Notes: a model not told the origin generated them from the sequence alone. Counted from the stretch's first letter, positions 1 through 5,926 are shown. The stretch is DNA of 6,456 nt from Anaerolineales bacterium (GCA_020853835.1 JADYYC010000099.1:1-6456); one strand, 5' to 3'. Program-made: numbers and translations.

Positions 1-147
1 ATTTCTATTTCGGATACCACCGCCTGAGTGGCGACCGCCAAAACACAGGGGGAGGCCTTCTCAGACGGAAAAAGGCTTGTTCGCAAGGTGGTGTTCATGA
101 CCACGGTTTATTGTGGTGCTACCATTTTTTCCCCTGTCCCCTGTAAT
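1..147. other. intergenic region downstream of the histidine kinase, no gene seen
   Basis: This stretch follows the kinase stop codon and runs off the left edge. I see no reading frame with a convincing start and family resemblance on either strand. No clear intrinsic terminator with a T-tract follows the kinase. Short inverted elements GTGGT (88-92), ACCAC (100-104) and GTGGT (113-117) are present but only 5 bp long. Just after the kinase stop, on the minus strand, there is a purine-rich run followed by an ATG and only five codons, which I do not call a gene. Confidence 0.5.
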
Positions 148-1548
148 TCAGATTGGCACACTTTCAATGCGCTGGCAGCCATCCAGCGCCAGCGGCAGCC
201 AGATACAGAAGGTCGTTCCCCTCCCTTCGGTTGAAGACACTTCAATCTGCCCGTCATGGTTGCGCACGATCCAATATGCGATCGAGAGACCCAAGCCAAA
301 ACCTTTGCCATCCCGGCTGCGAGTGCGAGATTTTTCCCCACGGTAAAAACGCTCGAATATGAAGGGGAGGTCCTCTTTGAGAATTCCTGGCCCGTTATCG
401 GATACCGTGATGCGCGCCCGGTCTTTCTCTTTACCCACCCCCACAACCACCTCACCGCCCAGCGGCGCGTAATTGATCGCATTGCCGATCAAATTGACCA
501 ACACCTGTTTCAACCGGTCTTCGTCGCCACAAACTAACACCTGGTCGATCTCGCCCAGGGTTAACTTGAGACGGTCCTTCGAGAGCACGCTCATCTGGTT
601 TAACACTTCCAGCACCAGGGAATCAAGCTCGACAAGGTTTTTCGCGAGCGTGATCTTTCCCGATTCCGCCTGCGCAAGCAGCAACAAGTCGCCCACAAGC
701 CGCGAAAGCCGGTCTACTTCGCTTTGGATGCTGTCCATCGATTCTTCATCGGGTTCCTTCATCCGCCGCATCAAATCAACGTTGCCGCGGATCACCGTGA
801 GCGGCGTGCGCAGCTCATGCCCTACATCGGCCAGGAACCTGCGCTGCGAGTTGAACAGATTTTCCAGGCGGCCAAGCGTCTGGTTGAAGGCGGTGATCAG
901 TTGGCCAACTTCATCTTCCGGCGGACCGTTATAGGGAATGCGGCGGGAAAGGTCGTCGGCGCGCGTGATTTGGAGCGCCGTTTCGGTAACGGCTTCCAGC
1001 GGCGTGAGCACCTGATTGGTGCTGATCCATCCAGCCAGACCCGCAACCAGCATCGACAGCCCGGCGCCGATAAACAAAACAACCAGCAGCACGCGCTGGG
1101 TGATCGCTACCGTATCCAGGCTGGTGCCAACCTGGAGCGTGCCAATTTGCCTCTCGCTGCCGGCAATGACCATCGGGACCGTCAGCACGCGCAGCCGGTT
1201 GTTTCCGACCTGCACATCGCGAAATACCGGCCTGCCGTAAGCCATCCCGTCCTTATCCAGCGGCAGAGAAAAACGCTGGATGTTCTGCGAGCTCGCTTCC
1301 AGCGCCTCTTTCTGGTTCCAGACCTGGATGTAGACATCTGCAAAGAGGTCAAGCTCAGGCATCTTAATCGCGCCGAGCGCGCCAGCGTGCATGGAATGCA
1401 GGACGCTGTTGGCAGAGTAAATCAGTTTAGCATCGATCTGGTTGGTCAGCGATGTGCTTACCGAAACATACACCGCCATTCCAAAAAGAAAGAGAATTCC
1501 CCCTACAATCGAAGTATATAAAAGCGCAAGCCTTGTCCGGAGCGACAT
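148..1548 (-). CDS. membrane sensor histidine kinase (HAMP, HisKA, HATPase_c)
   Basis: A 466-residue membrane sensor kinase that should autophosphorylate on histidine and pass the phosphate to the regulator encoded just upstream. Seen in the sequence: a first membrane segment near residues 9-32, an outside sensor region of about 118 residues, a second membrane segment near 152-175, and a HAMP linker near 176-230 with the usual proline in NQVLTPLEAV. The HisKA H-box DVGHELRTPL puts the phosphoacceptor at H244. The HATPase domain has an N-box (N356, N359), G1 box DNGPGI (384-389), F-box FERFYRG (398-404) and G2 box GKGFGLGLS (414-422). All catalytic motifs are intact. The start lies 9 nt after the regulator stop and has only a poor Shine-Dalgarno match, which suggests translational coupling. 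The sensor region vaguely resembles CusS/ArlS/MprB-type kinases, but the signal cannot be read from sequence, so no gene symbol is given. Confidence 0.95.
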   Translation of the reverse strand: MSLRTRLALLYTSIVGGILFLFGMAVYVSVSTSLTNQIDAKLIYSANSVLHSMHAGALGAIKMPELDLFADVYIQVWNQKEALEASSQNIQRFSLPLDKDGMAYGRPVFRDVQVGNNRLRVLTVPMVIAGSERQIGTLQVGTSLDTVAITQRVLLVVLFIGAGLSMLVAGLAGWISTNQVLTPLEAVTETALQITRADDLSRRIPYNGPPEDEVGQLITAFNQTLGRLENLFNSQRRFLADVGHELRTPLTVIRGNVDLMRRMKEPDEESMDSIQSEVDRLSRLVGDLLLLAQAESGKITLAKNLVELDSLVLEVLNQMSVLSKDRLKLTLGEIDQVLVCGDEDRLKQVLVNLIGNAINYAPLGGEVVVGVGKEKDRARITVSDNGPGILKEDLPFIFERFYRGEKSRTRSRDGKGFGLGLSIAYWIVRNHDGQIEVSSTEGRGTTFCIWLPLALDGCQRIESVPI

Positions 1549-1557
1549 TCGTTCTGA

Positions 1558-2235
1558 TTACGAGGCCTCACGCAGGACATATCCCATTCCCCGCACAGTA
1601 TGGATCAGTCTGACCTCGTCTTCAGCCTCCAGCTTCTGGCGCAGATAGCGAATGTAGACCTCGATAATATTGCTTTCGCCGCCAAAATCATATCCCCAGA
1701 CCCGGTCGAAGATCATCTCGCGAGTCAACACCTGCCTGGGGTGGCGCAGGAACAGCTCCAGCAACTCGTATTCTTTGGCGGTCAGTGAAATGACCCGTTC
1801 TCCGCGCGAGGCCTGGCGGGTGCCCGTATCCAGCGAAAGGTCGGCAAACCGCAACACCTGCGGACGGCTTGGCTGGGCCCGGCGTAGCAACGCCCGGATG
1901 CGCGCCAGGAGTTCGTCCAGGTTAAAGGGCTTCACCATATAATCGTCCGCGCCCATGTCCAACCCCTGGATGCGGTCGTTGACGGTGTCTTTGGCGGTCA
2001 GGATCAAGATCGGCACCGGGCCCCCGGCGCGCAGCCGGCGGCAGACCTCCAGACCATCAATCCCCGGAAGCATCAAATCCAACACAACCAGATCGGGTGG
2101 GTTATCCCGCGCGAGGCCCAGGCCAGCCTGTCCATCGATCGCGGTGTCGACCTGATAACCTTCATAAGCCAACCCACGGCGTAGAAATTTCAGAATCGCT
2201 TCGTCATCTTCGATAATCAAGATCCTTGCACTCAT
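1558..2235 (-). CDS. OmpR/PhoB-family response regulator
   Basis: A 225-residue DNA-binding response regulator, the partner of the histidine kinase that follows 9 nt downstream. The receiver domain covers about residues 1-118: acidic pocket E9-D10-D11, phosphoacceptor D53 in VVLDLMLPG, conserved T80, and K102 in the VKPF motif. After a short linker, the winged-helix domain (about 128-225) shows the family pattern LTAKEYELLELF, then VWGYDF and a recognition-helix region IIEVYIRYLRQKLE, ending with the wing motif TVRGMGYVL. Length and architecture are normal. The ATG at 2235 follows GGAGGG with a 3-nt gap to the start, in a very short leader. It probably binds direct repeats in target promoters and may control its own operon. 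It resembles MprA/ArlR-like regulators; regulon unknown. Confidence 0.96.
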   Translation of the reverse strand: MSARILIIEDDEAILKFLRRGLAYEGYQVDTAIDGQAGLGLARDNPPDLVVLDLMLPGIDGLEVCRRLRAGGPVPILILTAKDTVNDRIQGLDMGADDYMVKPFNLDELLARIRALLRRAQPSRPQVLRFADLSLDTGTRQASRGERVISLTAKEYELLELFLRHPRQVLTREMIFDRVWGYDFGGESNIIEVYIRYLRQKLEAEDEVRLIHTVRGMGYVLREAS

Positions 2236-2248
2236 ATGCCCTCCAAAC

Positions 2249-2264
2249 TATTTTTAATATACCA
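2249..2264 (-). promoter_or_regulatory. probable extended -10 promoter for the two-component operon
   Basis: On the minus strand, TGGTATATT spans 2264-2256, an extended -10 (TGn plus TATATT, five of six consensus bases). The predicted start is near the A at 2249, giving a leader of about 14 nt that contains the regulator's GGAGGG site. No good -35 sits at 17 nt; the only TTGACC (near 2275-2270) is too close to this -10. It lies just after the ribosomal-operon terminator, so the two-component genes appear to form their own unit. Confidence 0.5.
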
Positions 2265-2279
2265 CAGGCTGGTCAAAGT

Positions 2280-2306
2280 AAAAAGACCATCAAAGATGGC
2301 CTTTTT
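2280..2306 (-). terminator. intrinsic terminator after rplL, nearly symmetric
   Basis: Arms at 2280-2291 and 2295-2306 form a 12-bp stem with a 3-nt loop; one pair is G·U in the minus-strand RNA. The stem begins with an A-run and ends with a T-run on both strands, so it could stop transcription in either direction. It lies about 27 nt after the rplL stop codon and marks the end of the ribosomal-protein operon. Confidence 0.9.
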
Positions 2307-2333
2307 AGCATTTTTATGCAAAACAGGGCTGTA

Positions 2334-2717
2334 TCAGGCGACTTCGATCACCGCGCCGGCAGCTTCCAGCTTGGACTTGGCGTCCTGAGCCGCTTCTTTG
2401 CTCACGGCCTCGAGGATCTTGCTGCCAGCCGTCTCGGCTACGTCTTTGGCTTCTTTCAGCCCGAGGTTTGTCAACTGGCGGATGGTCTTGATCACTTCGA
2501 TCTTCTTCGGACCGGCGTCTTTGATGACCACGTCGAACTCGGTCTTCTCTTCTTCCGGTTCAGCCGCGGCCGCGGCTGGAGATGCACCTGCTGCAGCAAT
2601 CGCCACTGGCGCGGCGGCAGAGACGCCCCAGGCTTCTTCAAGTTTCTTGACCAACTCAGCAGCCTCCAACACGGAGAGCTTACCCAATTGTTCAACCAAT
2701 TTATCAATATCAGACAT
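2334..2717 (-). CDS. rplL: 50S ribosomal protein L7/L12
   Basis: The 127-residue stalk protein that sits in multiple dimers on L10 and recruits the translational GTPases (EF-Tu, EF-G, IF2, RF3). The N-terminal dimerisation and L10-binding domain is about residues 1-32, followed by an Ala/Pro-rich flexible hinge (about 33-53) and an acidic start of the C-terminal domain (EPEEEKTEFDV). The factor-binding surface is kept: KKIEVIKTIR and LGLKEAKD. The following loop, usually close to GAPKPVKEG in this family, reads TAGSKILEA here, a visible departure. The protein ends in alanine rather than the common lysine. The ATG follows AAGGAG with a 7-nt gap. It is the last gene of its operon; rpoB, often next in bacteria, is absent. 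Confidence 0.98.
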   Translation of the reverse strand: MSDIDKLVEQLGKLSVLEAAELVKKLEEAWGVSAAAPVAIAAAGASPAAAAAEPEEEKTEFDVVIKDAGPKKIEVIKTIRQLTNLGLKEAKDVAETAGSKILEAVSKEAAQDAKSKLEAAGAVIEVA

Positions 2718-2736
2718 TTCGATACTCCTTGTTTCT

Positions 2737-2761
2737 ATCAGATAGTTCTGATTAAATCAGA
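2737..2761 (-). repeat. three alternating complementary elements before rplL
   Basis: In the 88-nt rplJ-rplL spacer, the plus strand reads ATCAGA (2737-2742), TCTGAT (2747-2752) and ATCAGA (2756-2761). The middle element can pair with either neighbour, giving a 6-bp stem with a 3-nt loop or one with a 4-nt loop, but not both. In the transcript the last element lies about 7 nt upstream of the rplL Shine-Dalgarno site. A role in setting rplL translation relative to rplJ is inference. Confidence 0.5.
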
Positions 2762-2805
2762 TGGATAGGTTCAAATTACTGTTTCACGGTGACGCTCGCG
2801 GCTGC

Positions 2806-3342
2806 TCACGCAGCCGGCTGCGAGGCGTCTTTATCGACATAGGCTTGCAGCACAGCCGCAACCTGCCGGGCGGGTTCAGCCAGCGTGCGCACCAGCTTGC
2901 TCGCGGGCGCCAGCAGCACGCCTAAGAGCTGAGCACGCATCACGGGCAGCGGCGGCAGGTCAGCCAGGGCTTTCACGTCTTCTGCACGAATGACGCGCCC
3001 ATCCATATACCCGCCCTTCAGGTTGACAAATTCCGAAGCGCGGGCAAAATCGCTGATCACCTTTGCCGCATCCGGGATGTCCTGAAAAGCAAACACGATC
3101 GCCGTGCTGCCTTCCAGGAGCTTTCCCGGCTCGGGAAGGCCGGCTTTTTCGAACGCCACCTTGCCAAGTGTATTCTTGATGATATGGAACTGGCCGCCCG
3201 AGCCGCGCACCCTGGCGCGCAGGTCGTCGATCTGTTTCATCGACAATCCGTGGTATTCTGTCACAAACAGCGCCCGGCTCTGGTTGATCCAATCAACATA
3301 CTGATCCACCAGTTCGTTCTTGCGTTCTTTTGTAATCGCCAA
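2806..3342 (-). CDS. rplJ: 50S ribosomal protein L10
   Basis: L10 anchors the L12 stalk to 23S rRNA and, in complex with L12, usually represses its own mRNA leader. I choose the TTG at 3342, giving 178 residues starting MAITKERKNE, because the family starts this way and a full AAAGGAGGT site lies 9 nt upstream. An upstream in-frame TTG would place the Shine-Dalgarno site inside the coding region. The N-terminal rRNA-binding domain contains the conserved IIKNTLG (54-60). The C-terminal helix that carries L12 dimers is about residues 140-172, rich in Ala and Leu, followed by a short polar tail. Length is typical. Its leader has an L10-leader-like structure and a terminator, so expression is probably feedback controlled. 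Confidence 0.97.
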   Translation of the reverse strand: MAITKERKNELVDQYVDWINQSRALFVTEYHGLSMKQIDDLRARVRGSGGQFHIIKNTLGKVAFEKAGLPEPGKLLEGSTAIVFAFQDIPDAAKVISDFARASEFVNLKGGYMDGRVIRAEDVKALADLPPLPVMRAQLLGVLLAPASKLVRTLAEPARQVAAVLQAYVDKDASQPAA

Positions 3343-3351
3343 AGTAAGGTT

Positions 3352-3360
3352 ACCTCCTTT
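3352..3360 (-). promoter_or_regulatory. strong ribosome binding site of rplJ
   Basis: AAAGGAGGT on the minus strand is a nine-base match to the 16S rRNA 3' end. It lies 9 nt before the TTG at 3342 and fixes that codon as the start. It follows directly after the terminator T-tract, so a transcript that stops at the attenuator would lack it. Confidence 0.85.
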
Positions 3361-3365
3361 CAAAC

Positions 3366-3402
3366 AAAAAGTCTTTGCTTCGCATACCTGCTGGCAAAGA
3401 CT
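3366..3402 (-). terminator. intrinsic terminator (attenuator) in the rplJ leader
   Basis: Arms at 3370-3378 and 3394-3402 form a perfect 9-bp stem (AGTCTTTGC with GCAAAGACT) with a 15-nt loop, followed on the minus strand by a T-run through 3366. It lies between the L10-leader-like element and the rplJ ribosome binding site, the position where attenuation occurs in Gram-positive L10 leaders. I could not identify a convincing antiterminator by eye. Confidence 0.85.
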
Positions 3403-3443
3403 GTCACTCCGTTTAAACGCCTGCGTTTAGGGCGCAGGTTTTA

Positions 3444-3508
3444 GGAGCTGTCCTCACCTCGGCAGGAGATTGAGCCGCCCGCTCGCGGGCGGCGCCTGCT
3501 GTCTCTGG
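3444..3508 (-). promoter_or_regulatory. ribosomal L10 leader-like RNA element
   Basis: Within the 203-nt rplA-rplJ spacer the transcript contains AGACAGCAGG (3504-3495), a long GC hairpin, then CTCCTGCCGAGGTGAGG. GCAGG pairs with CCTGC to close the structure, and the unpaired bases around it resemble the kink-turn of the known L10 leader, bound by L10(L12)4. The hairpin arms 3474-3481 and 3486-3493 are 8 perfect GC-rich pairs around a 4-nt loop. The match to the L10 leader family is from memory of its conserved CAGCAGG and CCTGCCGAGG segments. Together with the terminator downstream it suggests feedback attenuation of rplJ-rplL. Confidence 0.75.
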
Positions 3509-3545
3509 CGAAGCGTTCAGCGATATGGCTCGCTGGTGGTTAGAT

Positions 3546-4265
3546 TTACTCGCTCACTTCCATCGCTTGCGACTGCACCGGGTCCAGCTTGATGCCTGGA
3601 CCCATAGTCGTCGTCAGCGTGACACGCTTGATGTATGTTCCCTTTGCGGCGGGCGGCCGGGCTTTCTTTACAGCTTCCATCAAGGCAGCCAGGTTGTCGT
3701 AAAGCTGCTCCTCTTTGAAAGACACCTTCCCAATCGGCACGTGCAGGTTGGCGGTCTTATCCACCCGGAATTCAACCCGCCCGGCCTTAGCCTCGTTCAC
3801 GACACGCGGGATGTCCTCTGCCGGCACGACGGTCCCGGCTTTTGGATTGGGCATCAGACCCCGCGGACCCAGGATGCGTCCCAAACGCCCGACCTTGCCC
3901 ATCATTTCAGGCGTTGCTACCGCGACATCGAAATCGGTCCACCCGCCCTGAATTTTGGCCAGGGCCTCATCGTCATCGGCGACGAAATCGGCGCCGGCCT
4001 CGCGCGCCAGCGACGCGCCATCGCCCTGCGCAAATACCACCACCCGCACCGTCTTGCCCAGCCCGTGCGGCAGCACGACCACGTCGCGCACCTGCTGGTC
4101 AGCGTGGCGCGGGTCTACGCCCAGGCGGATGTGAATTTCGACGGTTGAATCAAATTTCGGGTAAGCGGTTTCTTTTGCCAGCGAAATTGCCTGTTTTGGG
4201 TTGTAATATTGCTCTTGATCAACCTTCTTCGCGGCTTCGAGATACTTCTTGCCATGTTTTGCCAT
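3546..4265 (-). CDS. rplA: 50S ribosomal protein L1
   Basis: L1 forms the mobile stalk beside the E site and helps release deacylated tRNA; in many bacteria it also represses its own operon by binding mRNA that mimics its 23S rRNA site. The protein is 239 residues, normal for the family. The ATG at 4265 is chosen because it gives the usual MAKHGKKY start and follows GAAGGAG with a 5-nt gap; a longer in-frame extension upstream has no family resemblance. The conserved L1 signature LGPRGLMPNPK is at 132-142, flanked by GKVGRLGRI and GTVV. Domain I includes both ends and the inserted domain II covers roughly 70-155. It follows rplK by 75 nt. Confidence 0.98.
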   Translation of the reverse strand: MAKHGKKYLEAAKKVDQEQYYNPKQAISLAKETAYPKFDSTVEIHIRLGVDPRHADQQVRDVVVLPHGLGKTVRVVVFAQGDGASLAREAGADFVADDDEALAKIQGGWTDFDVAVATPEMMGKVGRLGRILGPRGLMPNPKAGTVVPAEDIPRVVNEAKAGRVEFRVDKTANLHVPIGKVSFKEEQLYDNLAALMEAVKKARPPAAKGTYIKRVTLTTTMGPGIKLDPVQSQAMEVSE

Positions 4266-4270
4266 TACTG

Positions 4271-4282
4271 CTCCTTCGTGGT
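4271..4282 (-). repeat. shared 12-base ribosome-binding-site motif before rplA
   Basis: The minus-strand sequence ACCACGAAGGAG is identical to the one before rplK at 4774-4785. It includes the Shine-Dalgarno GAAGGAG, so part of the identity is expected; the preceding ACCAC is not. Confidence 0.6.
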
Positions 4283-4323
4283 TCTGACGGGCAGCCTCCT
4301 GACTTTGATCCAGCCAGGCCGCA

Positions 4324-4334
4324 CACCCTCCCAC
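4324..4334 (-). repeat. GTGGGAGGGTG motif in the rplK-rplA spacer
   Basis: This exact 11-base motif also occurs in the nusG-rplK spacer at 4807-4817. Here it is preceded by G, giving GGTGGGAG, which matches (from memory) a strand of 23S rRNA helix 76 in the L1-binding region. It could be part of an L1 autoregulatory site; this is a hypothesis. Confidence 0.45.
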
Positions 4335-4340
4335 CGGGAT

Positions 4341-4766
4341 CTAGTCTACGACCTCCAGCCCCATGTTACGGGCTGTGCCTTCGATCTGGCGCATCGCGCC
4401 CTCGATATCGACCGAGTTCAAGTCTTTCATCTTGATTTCGGCGATCTCGCGCACCTGTGCACGCGTGACCTTGCCGACTTTTCCACGCGGCGGCGTCGCC
4501 GAGCCCTTATCGACCCCGGCCGCTTTCAACAAGAGCACCGAGGCGGGGGACGTCTTCAGGATGAAAGAAAACGATCCATCCGTGTACACGCTGATCTCAG
4601 CCGGGATGACTTCCCCTACCCGGTTGGAGGTGCGTGCGTTATATTCCTTGCAGAAGGCCATCAGGTTGATCCCATGACCCGCCAGGGCCGGACCGATCGG
4701 CGGGGCAGGATTCGCCTTGCCTGCCTGGATCTGCAACCGTACGATTGTTTTCAACTTCTTTGCCAC
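4341..4766 (-). CDS. rplK: 50S ribosomal protein L11
   Basis: L11 binds the GTPase-associated centre of 23S rRNA at the base of the L12 stalk and is the target region for thiostrepton-like antibiotics. The protein is 141 residues, the usual length. The N-terminal domain has the conserved proline region NPAPPIGPAL with P22-P23; the usual PALG continues here as PALAGHG. The C-terminal RNA-binding domain includes FILKTSPAS (usually KTPPAS), the GKVGKVT loop and the final helix ending in GTARNMGLEV. The GTG start at 4766 follows GAAGGAG with a 7-nt gap. It lies 82 nt after nusG. Confidence 0.98.
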   Translation of the reverse strand: MAKKLKTIVRLQIQAGKANPAPPIGPALAGHGINLMAFCKEYNARTSNRVGEVIPAEISVYTDGSFSFILKTSPASVLLLKAAGVDKGSATPPRGKVGKVTRAQVREIAEIKMKDLNSVDIEGAMRQIEGTARNMGLEVVD

Positions 4767-4773
4767 AGTTCAT

Positions 4774-4785
4774 CTCCTTCGTGGT
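4774..4785 (-). repeat. shared 12-base ribosome-binding-site motif before rplK
   Basis: Minus-strand ACCACGAAGGAG, identical to 4271-4282 before rplA. It contains the Shine-Dalgarno site of rplK. Confidence 0.6.
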
Positions 4786-4806
4786 GTTAGCGGGTGATTA
4801 TTTGGG

Positions 4807-4817
4807 CACCCTCCCAC
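4807..4817 (-). repeat. GTGGGAGGGTG motif in the nusG-rplK spacer
   Basis: Exact copy of the 11-base motif at 4324-4334. In this spacer the GGGTG end can pair with CACCC about 10 nt further along the transcript. A second hairpin, GCAGCC with GGCTGC (4824-4829 and 4839-4844), lies just after the nusG stop codon. Confidence 0.45.
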
Positions 4818-4848
4818 TTCTGCGCAGCCTCACGAACGGGCTGCCCAT

Positions 4849-5562
4849 TTACGCTTTCTCGACTTGCAGGAAATCCAGCTCGACCGGGGTTTCCCGACCG
4901 AAGAAATTTACCATAACGCGCACTTTGGCGCGCTCCATATCGATCTCCGCTACAGTTCCCCGGAAATCATTGAACGGGCCATCCACGATCCGCACCCGTT
5001 CGCCCGACTTGAACGTGACTTTGATGCGCGGCGCTTCGGCTTCCATACGCTTGATGATCGTGGCAACTTCCTCGGTGCGCAGCGCGGTAGGCGTATTCCC
5101 CATACCCACAAAGCCGGTCACCCCGGGCGTATTCCGCACCACATACCAGGACTCTTCCGTCATGATCATATTGACCAGGATGTAGCCTGGGAAGACCCGC
5201 CGCTCGACGGTGCGCCGCTTGCCTTCTTTGACCTCGATTTCCTCTTCGGTAGGGACGACCACGTCGAAGATCTTGTCTTTCATCCCCATGCTCTCGATGC
5301 GCTGCTCGAGATTGTGGCGCACTTTATTCTCATAGCCCGAATAGCAATGCACCACGTACCAGGCTCGCCCGTCGGCGCTTTCTTCATCCGCAGGACCCGC
5401 CTCGATGACGCCAAAATCTAAATCATCCGGCAGCACGTTTTCCGCCGCCGGCTCATTGAGCTCTGTCTCCAATTCGGGCTGCTCGTCGAGCGACCCGGTT
5501 GGTTCTTCAATTTCAGGGCTCAATTCCTCTTGCAATTTGTCGTCATCATCTAACTGATCCAT
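4849..5562 (-). CDS. nusG: transcription termination/antitermination factor NusG
   Basis: NusG binds RNA polymerase through its N-terminal domain and links it to Rho or to ribosomal protein S10 through its KOW domain. With the ATG at 5562 the protein is 237 residues, longer than the roughly 180 of E. coli because of an acidic, low-complexity extension of about 65 residues (rich in Asp, Glu and Leu). The NGN domain starts at GRAWYVVHCYSGYE (65-78), with the PGY motif at 125-127 and VRNTPGVTGFVG (142-153). The KOW domain GERVRIVDGPFNDFRGTV is at 187-204. An in-frame GTG at 5595 would add 11 residues, but lies in a hairpin region and lacks a well-spaced ribosome binding site; the ATG has GGAAGAG 4 nt upstream. 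The secE-nusG order is the normal bacterial one. Confidence 0.96.
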   Translation of the reverse strand: MDQLDDDDKLQEELSPEIEEPTGSLDEQPELETELNEPAAENVLPDDLDFGVIEAGPADEESADGRAWYVVHCYSGYENKVRHNLEQRIESMGMKDKIFDVVVPTEEEIEVKEGKRRTVERRVFPGYILVNMIMTEESWYVVRNTPGVTGFVGMGNTPTALRTEEVATIIKRMEAEAPRIKVTFKSGERVRIVDGPFNDFRGTVAEIDMERAKVRVMVNFFGRETPVELDFLQVEKA

Positions 5563-5580
5563 ACCGCTCTTCCGATCAAT

Positions 5581-5626
5581 CCTGAAGCAACACACACGCC
5601 CTTCAGGCTGCTAAACCTGCCTGAAG
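5581..5626 (-). repeat. three alternating complementary elements before nusG
   Basis: In the 91-nt secE-nusG spacer, plus-strand CCTGAAG (5581-5587), CTTCAGGC (5601-5608) and GCCTGAAG (5619-5626) alternate in sense. In the transcript the first and middle elements can form an 8-bp stem with a 10-nt loop, or the middle and last a 7-bp stem with a 13-nt loop, but not both. The last element ends 7 nt before the nusG ribosome binding site. A further 5-bp GC hairpin (5637-5641 with 5649-5653) immediately follows the secE stop. Confidence 0.6.
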
Positions 5627-5653
5627 CTTGCTACGCGGCGCACCGGGCGCGCC

Positions 5654-5875
5654 TCATGCAAACAACAGGGCAAAAAACCTCGAGAAGAGATGATCCATCA
5701 CGCCGAGGTAAAGCCCCACTGTCAACGTCACAGCCAGGACGATGATCGTCAGGTTGATTGCCTCCCGGCGGGTTGGCCAGGTGACTTTTCTGAGCTCACC
5801 GATCGTCTCGCTGAAGTATCGCTTGATGAAATTCGGGCGCTTTGCCGAGCCAGCCCTTTCTTCTTTCTTTGCCAC
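5654..5875 (-). CDS. secE: preprotein translocase subunit SecE
   Basis: SecE is the small membrane subunit that clamps the two halves of SecY in the SecYEG channel. The protein is 73 residues, the usual length for single-span SecE. A basic N-terminus (1-19) leads to the conserved cytoplasmic amphipathic helix and hinge ELRKVTWPTRREA (27-39), the hallmark of the family. One membrane segment covers about 41-61, followed by a short hydrophobic tail. The start is GTG at 5875, preceded by AGAAGGAG with a 7-nt gap. It follows tRNA-Trp by 91 nt and precedes nusG, the standard arrangement. Confidence 0.97.
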   Translation of the reverse strand: MAKKEERAGSAKRPNFIKRYFSETIGELRKVTWPTRREAINLTIIVLAVTLTVGLYLGVMDHLFSRFFALLFA

Positions 5876-5926
5876 TGGGCACTCCTTCTGGAGTTAGTTT
5901 TTTCGCTCTCACAACCAGTTACGGCC

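Noticed and set aside
108..147. Possible short reading frame after the kinase stop (purine-rich site, ATG, five codons, TAA)
   Set aside because: Too short and no conservation evidence; the purine run may be chance.
724..1521. A 265-codon open frame on the plus strand opposite the histidine kinase gene
   Set aside because: The minus strand encodes a complete kinase with all motifs; the plus-strand frame has no recognisable domain and its composition is typical of an antisense shadow.
3343..3363. Upstream TTG start for L10
   Set aside because: It would place the strong AAAGGAGGT site inside the coding region; the TTG at 3342 fits the family start and spacing.
3411..3420. GTTTAAAC palindrome with flanking complementary bases in the rplJ leader, considered as an operator
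   Set aside because: Better explained as part of local RNA folding in the leader; no second copy or promoter elements nearby.
3525..4148. A 207-codon open frame on the plus strand opposite rplA
   Set aside because: It overlaps a fully conserved L1 gene, is rich in His and Arg as antisense frames are, and has no family resemblance.
4266..4334. N-terminal extension of L1 by 23 residues
   Set aside because: The extension has no family resemblance and would run through the Shine-Dalgarno site; the ATG at 4265 gives the expected protein start.
5563..5595. GTG start for NusG adding 11 residues
   Set aside because: Poorly spaced ribosome binding site and position within hairpin-forming sequence; the ATG at 5562 is more likely, though not certain.
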